The notes below the pieces were generated by a model. The model was not told the DNA's origin and did not search any database. It saw only the letters and a program-made list of their open reading frames with translations. Positions 19,989-20,595 of a DNA stretch of 20,595 nt are shown here, in pieces. Made by a program: the position numbers and the translations under genes. Each line of letters begins with the position of its first letter. Position 1 is the first letter of the stretch. Origin of the DNA: Candidatus Collierbacteria bacterium (GTDB lineage: Bacteria; Patescibacteriota; Microgenomatia; UBA1400; MFAQ01); assembly GCA_003531665.1 (NCBI GenBank), contig DQFC01000043.1, positions 1 through 20,595 on the forward strand, in the 5' to 3' direction.

Positions 19989-20595
19989 GTGAAATTTCTA
20001 TTTTTCTATTTACTATTTTTTCTCAAAACATCGACTCTCTTGGCATACGACCTACCTGTTTCGGCCACCATACCGGACCTGTCTTTTAATCCACCGGTCC
20101 TCCTTACACCGAACATAAATGCCACGGTAAACACCACTCGGCCTCTTTTCTCTTGGTCCCGTCCAAGTCCACTTCCTACCCTTAGCTCCCTAAGTTATTA
20201 TGATTTTTATCTTGACGGAGCAATCTTTGCAACCTCTGTTAGCGACTCTCTTACTTCTCTGGATTATTATTTTTACACTGCTTCCGCCTCGAGCGGTATC
20301 TTTAGTCTTTCACTAAAAACAGATTTGGCACAGGGTTATCACACTTGGAACGTTACCGCTTATACCGAAAATGGAGTTTCTTCATCTTCACTATCCAGAA
20401 GATTTTATCTAGACTCACTTCCTCCTTTTATCTCAGTGACCAAAGTTGACAAACATTCTTTACGATGGAGCACGGAAGAACCAAATTCCATTCCGCCGGA
20501 AAATTCACGCTACCTCACTAGTTCTATTGCAAACCCTACCATCAAAGGTGGAGTCGAAAGATCGTCTAATATTAGAATAACATTGATATGTCCAC
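19989..20595 (+). CDS. Secreted Ig/fibronectin-like protein, 3' end cut off
   Basis: The frame is open from GTG 19989 to the window end, 202 codons without a stop. The start is 6 nt after the upstream stop. A signal peptide (KFLFFYLLFFLKTSTLLAY) is followed by a domain of the type seen in fibronectin-III or Ig-like surface proteins: RPLFSWSRPSP, YYDFYLDGAIFATSVS, GYHTWNVTAYTENGVSSSSLSRRFYLD, then PPFISV, which typically begins the next repeat. It is probably another exported component of the same surface operon. Confidence 0.72.
   Translation, partial: MKFLFFYLLFFLKTSTLLAYDLPVSATIPDLSFNPPVLLTPNINATVNTTRPLFSWSRPSPLPTLSSLSYYDFYLDGAIFATSVSDSLTSLDYYFYTASASSGIFSLSLKTDLAQGYHTWNVTAYTENGVSSSSLSRRFYLDSLPPFISVTKVDKHSLRWSTEEPNSIPPENSRYLTSSIANPTIKGGVERSSNIRITLICP

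Noticed and set aside
15674..20595. Type IV pilin or LPXTG-sorted interpretation of the surface proteins
   Set aside because: No prepilin cleavage motif follows the signal segments and no LPXTG-like C-terminus is present. The anchored partners use a plain C-terminal helix.
1..20595. CRISPR array, transposon, integrase or phage genes
   Set aside because: I found no regularly spaced direct repeats, transposase or integrase motifs, or phage structural genes on either strand.

Overview
Organism and overall character. The window looks like part of a chromosome from a Candidate Phyla Radiation (Patescibacteria) bacterium, most likely Microgenomates-like. The assignment is inference. It rests on a ComEA/ComEC DNA-uptake locus, an O-antigen-ligase-like membrane protein fused to TPRs, an operon of secreted beta-rich surface proteins, several short perfect palindromes placed inside genes and a tRNA remnant, and many genes of no recognisable family. 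I see no transposase, integrase, phage gene or CRISPR array.

Layout. Positions 1-1373 (minus) hold a transglutaminase-like protein cut by the window edge. Positions 1439-3967 (plus) hold a signal-anchored stalk protein and a 655-residue O-antigen ligase/TPR protein. Positions 4050-7509 are a patchwork of short, mostly single-gene units: an unknown protein, tRNA-Ala(GGC), a two-helix membrane peptide, two lipoproteins, a broken tRNA directly followed by intact tRNA-Ala(CGC), another unknown protein and a 55-residue zinc-ribbon protein. Positions 7584-11212 (minus) hold an M16 peptidase, two tandem RmlC-family cupins and an HD-domain hydrolase. A small anchored protein lies at 11310-11672. Positions 11956-14587 (minus) are the competence locus: comEA, then comEC in two reading frames (membrane channel and metallo-beta-lactamase parts) separated by a GC-rich folded element. 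Positions 14933-20595 (plus) are a surface-protein cluster: a degenerate sensor-kinase-like membrane protein, two alternating pairs of a secreted beta-domain protein and a membrane-anchored Ig-like protein, and a truncated secreted protein.

Gene expression. Two start types are mixed. Eight starts (1373-, 1439+, 2000+, 7342+, 11212-, 14587-, 14933+, 17570+) have a -10-like hexamer only 6-8 nt before the start codon and no Shine-Dalgarno site, which predicts leaderless mRNAs. Seven genes (4051+, 4969-, 5090+, 6187+, 6748+, 8225-, 11310+) have clear Shine-Dalgarno sites. All but 8225- are closed by clear hairpin terminators, and 8225- has a weak one.

How the genes work together. ComEA (DNA receptor) and the ComEC parts would import DNA. 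The 14933-20595 cluster would build or decorate the cell surface, in an arrangement reminiscent of Gram-positive WxL/DUF916 cell-surface complexes. The O-antigen ligase-like protein and the RmlC-like cupins point to surface polysaccharide, though their substrates cannot be read from sequence.
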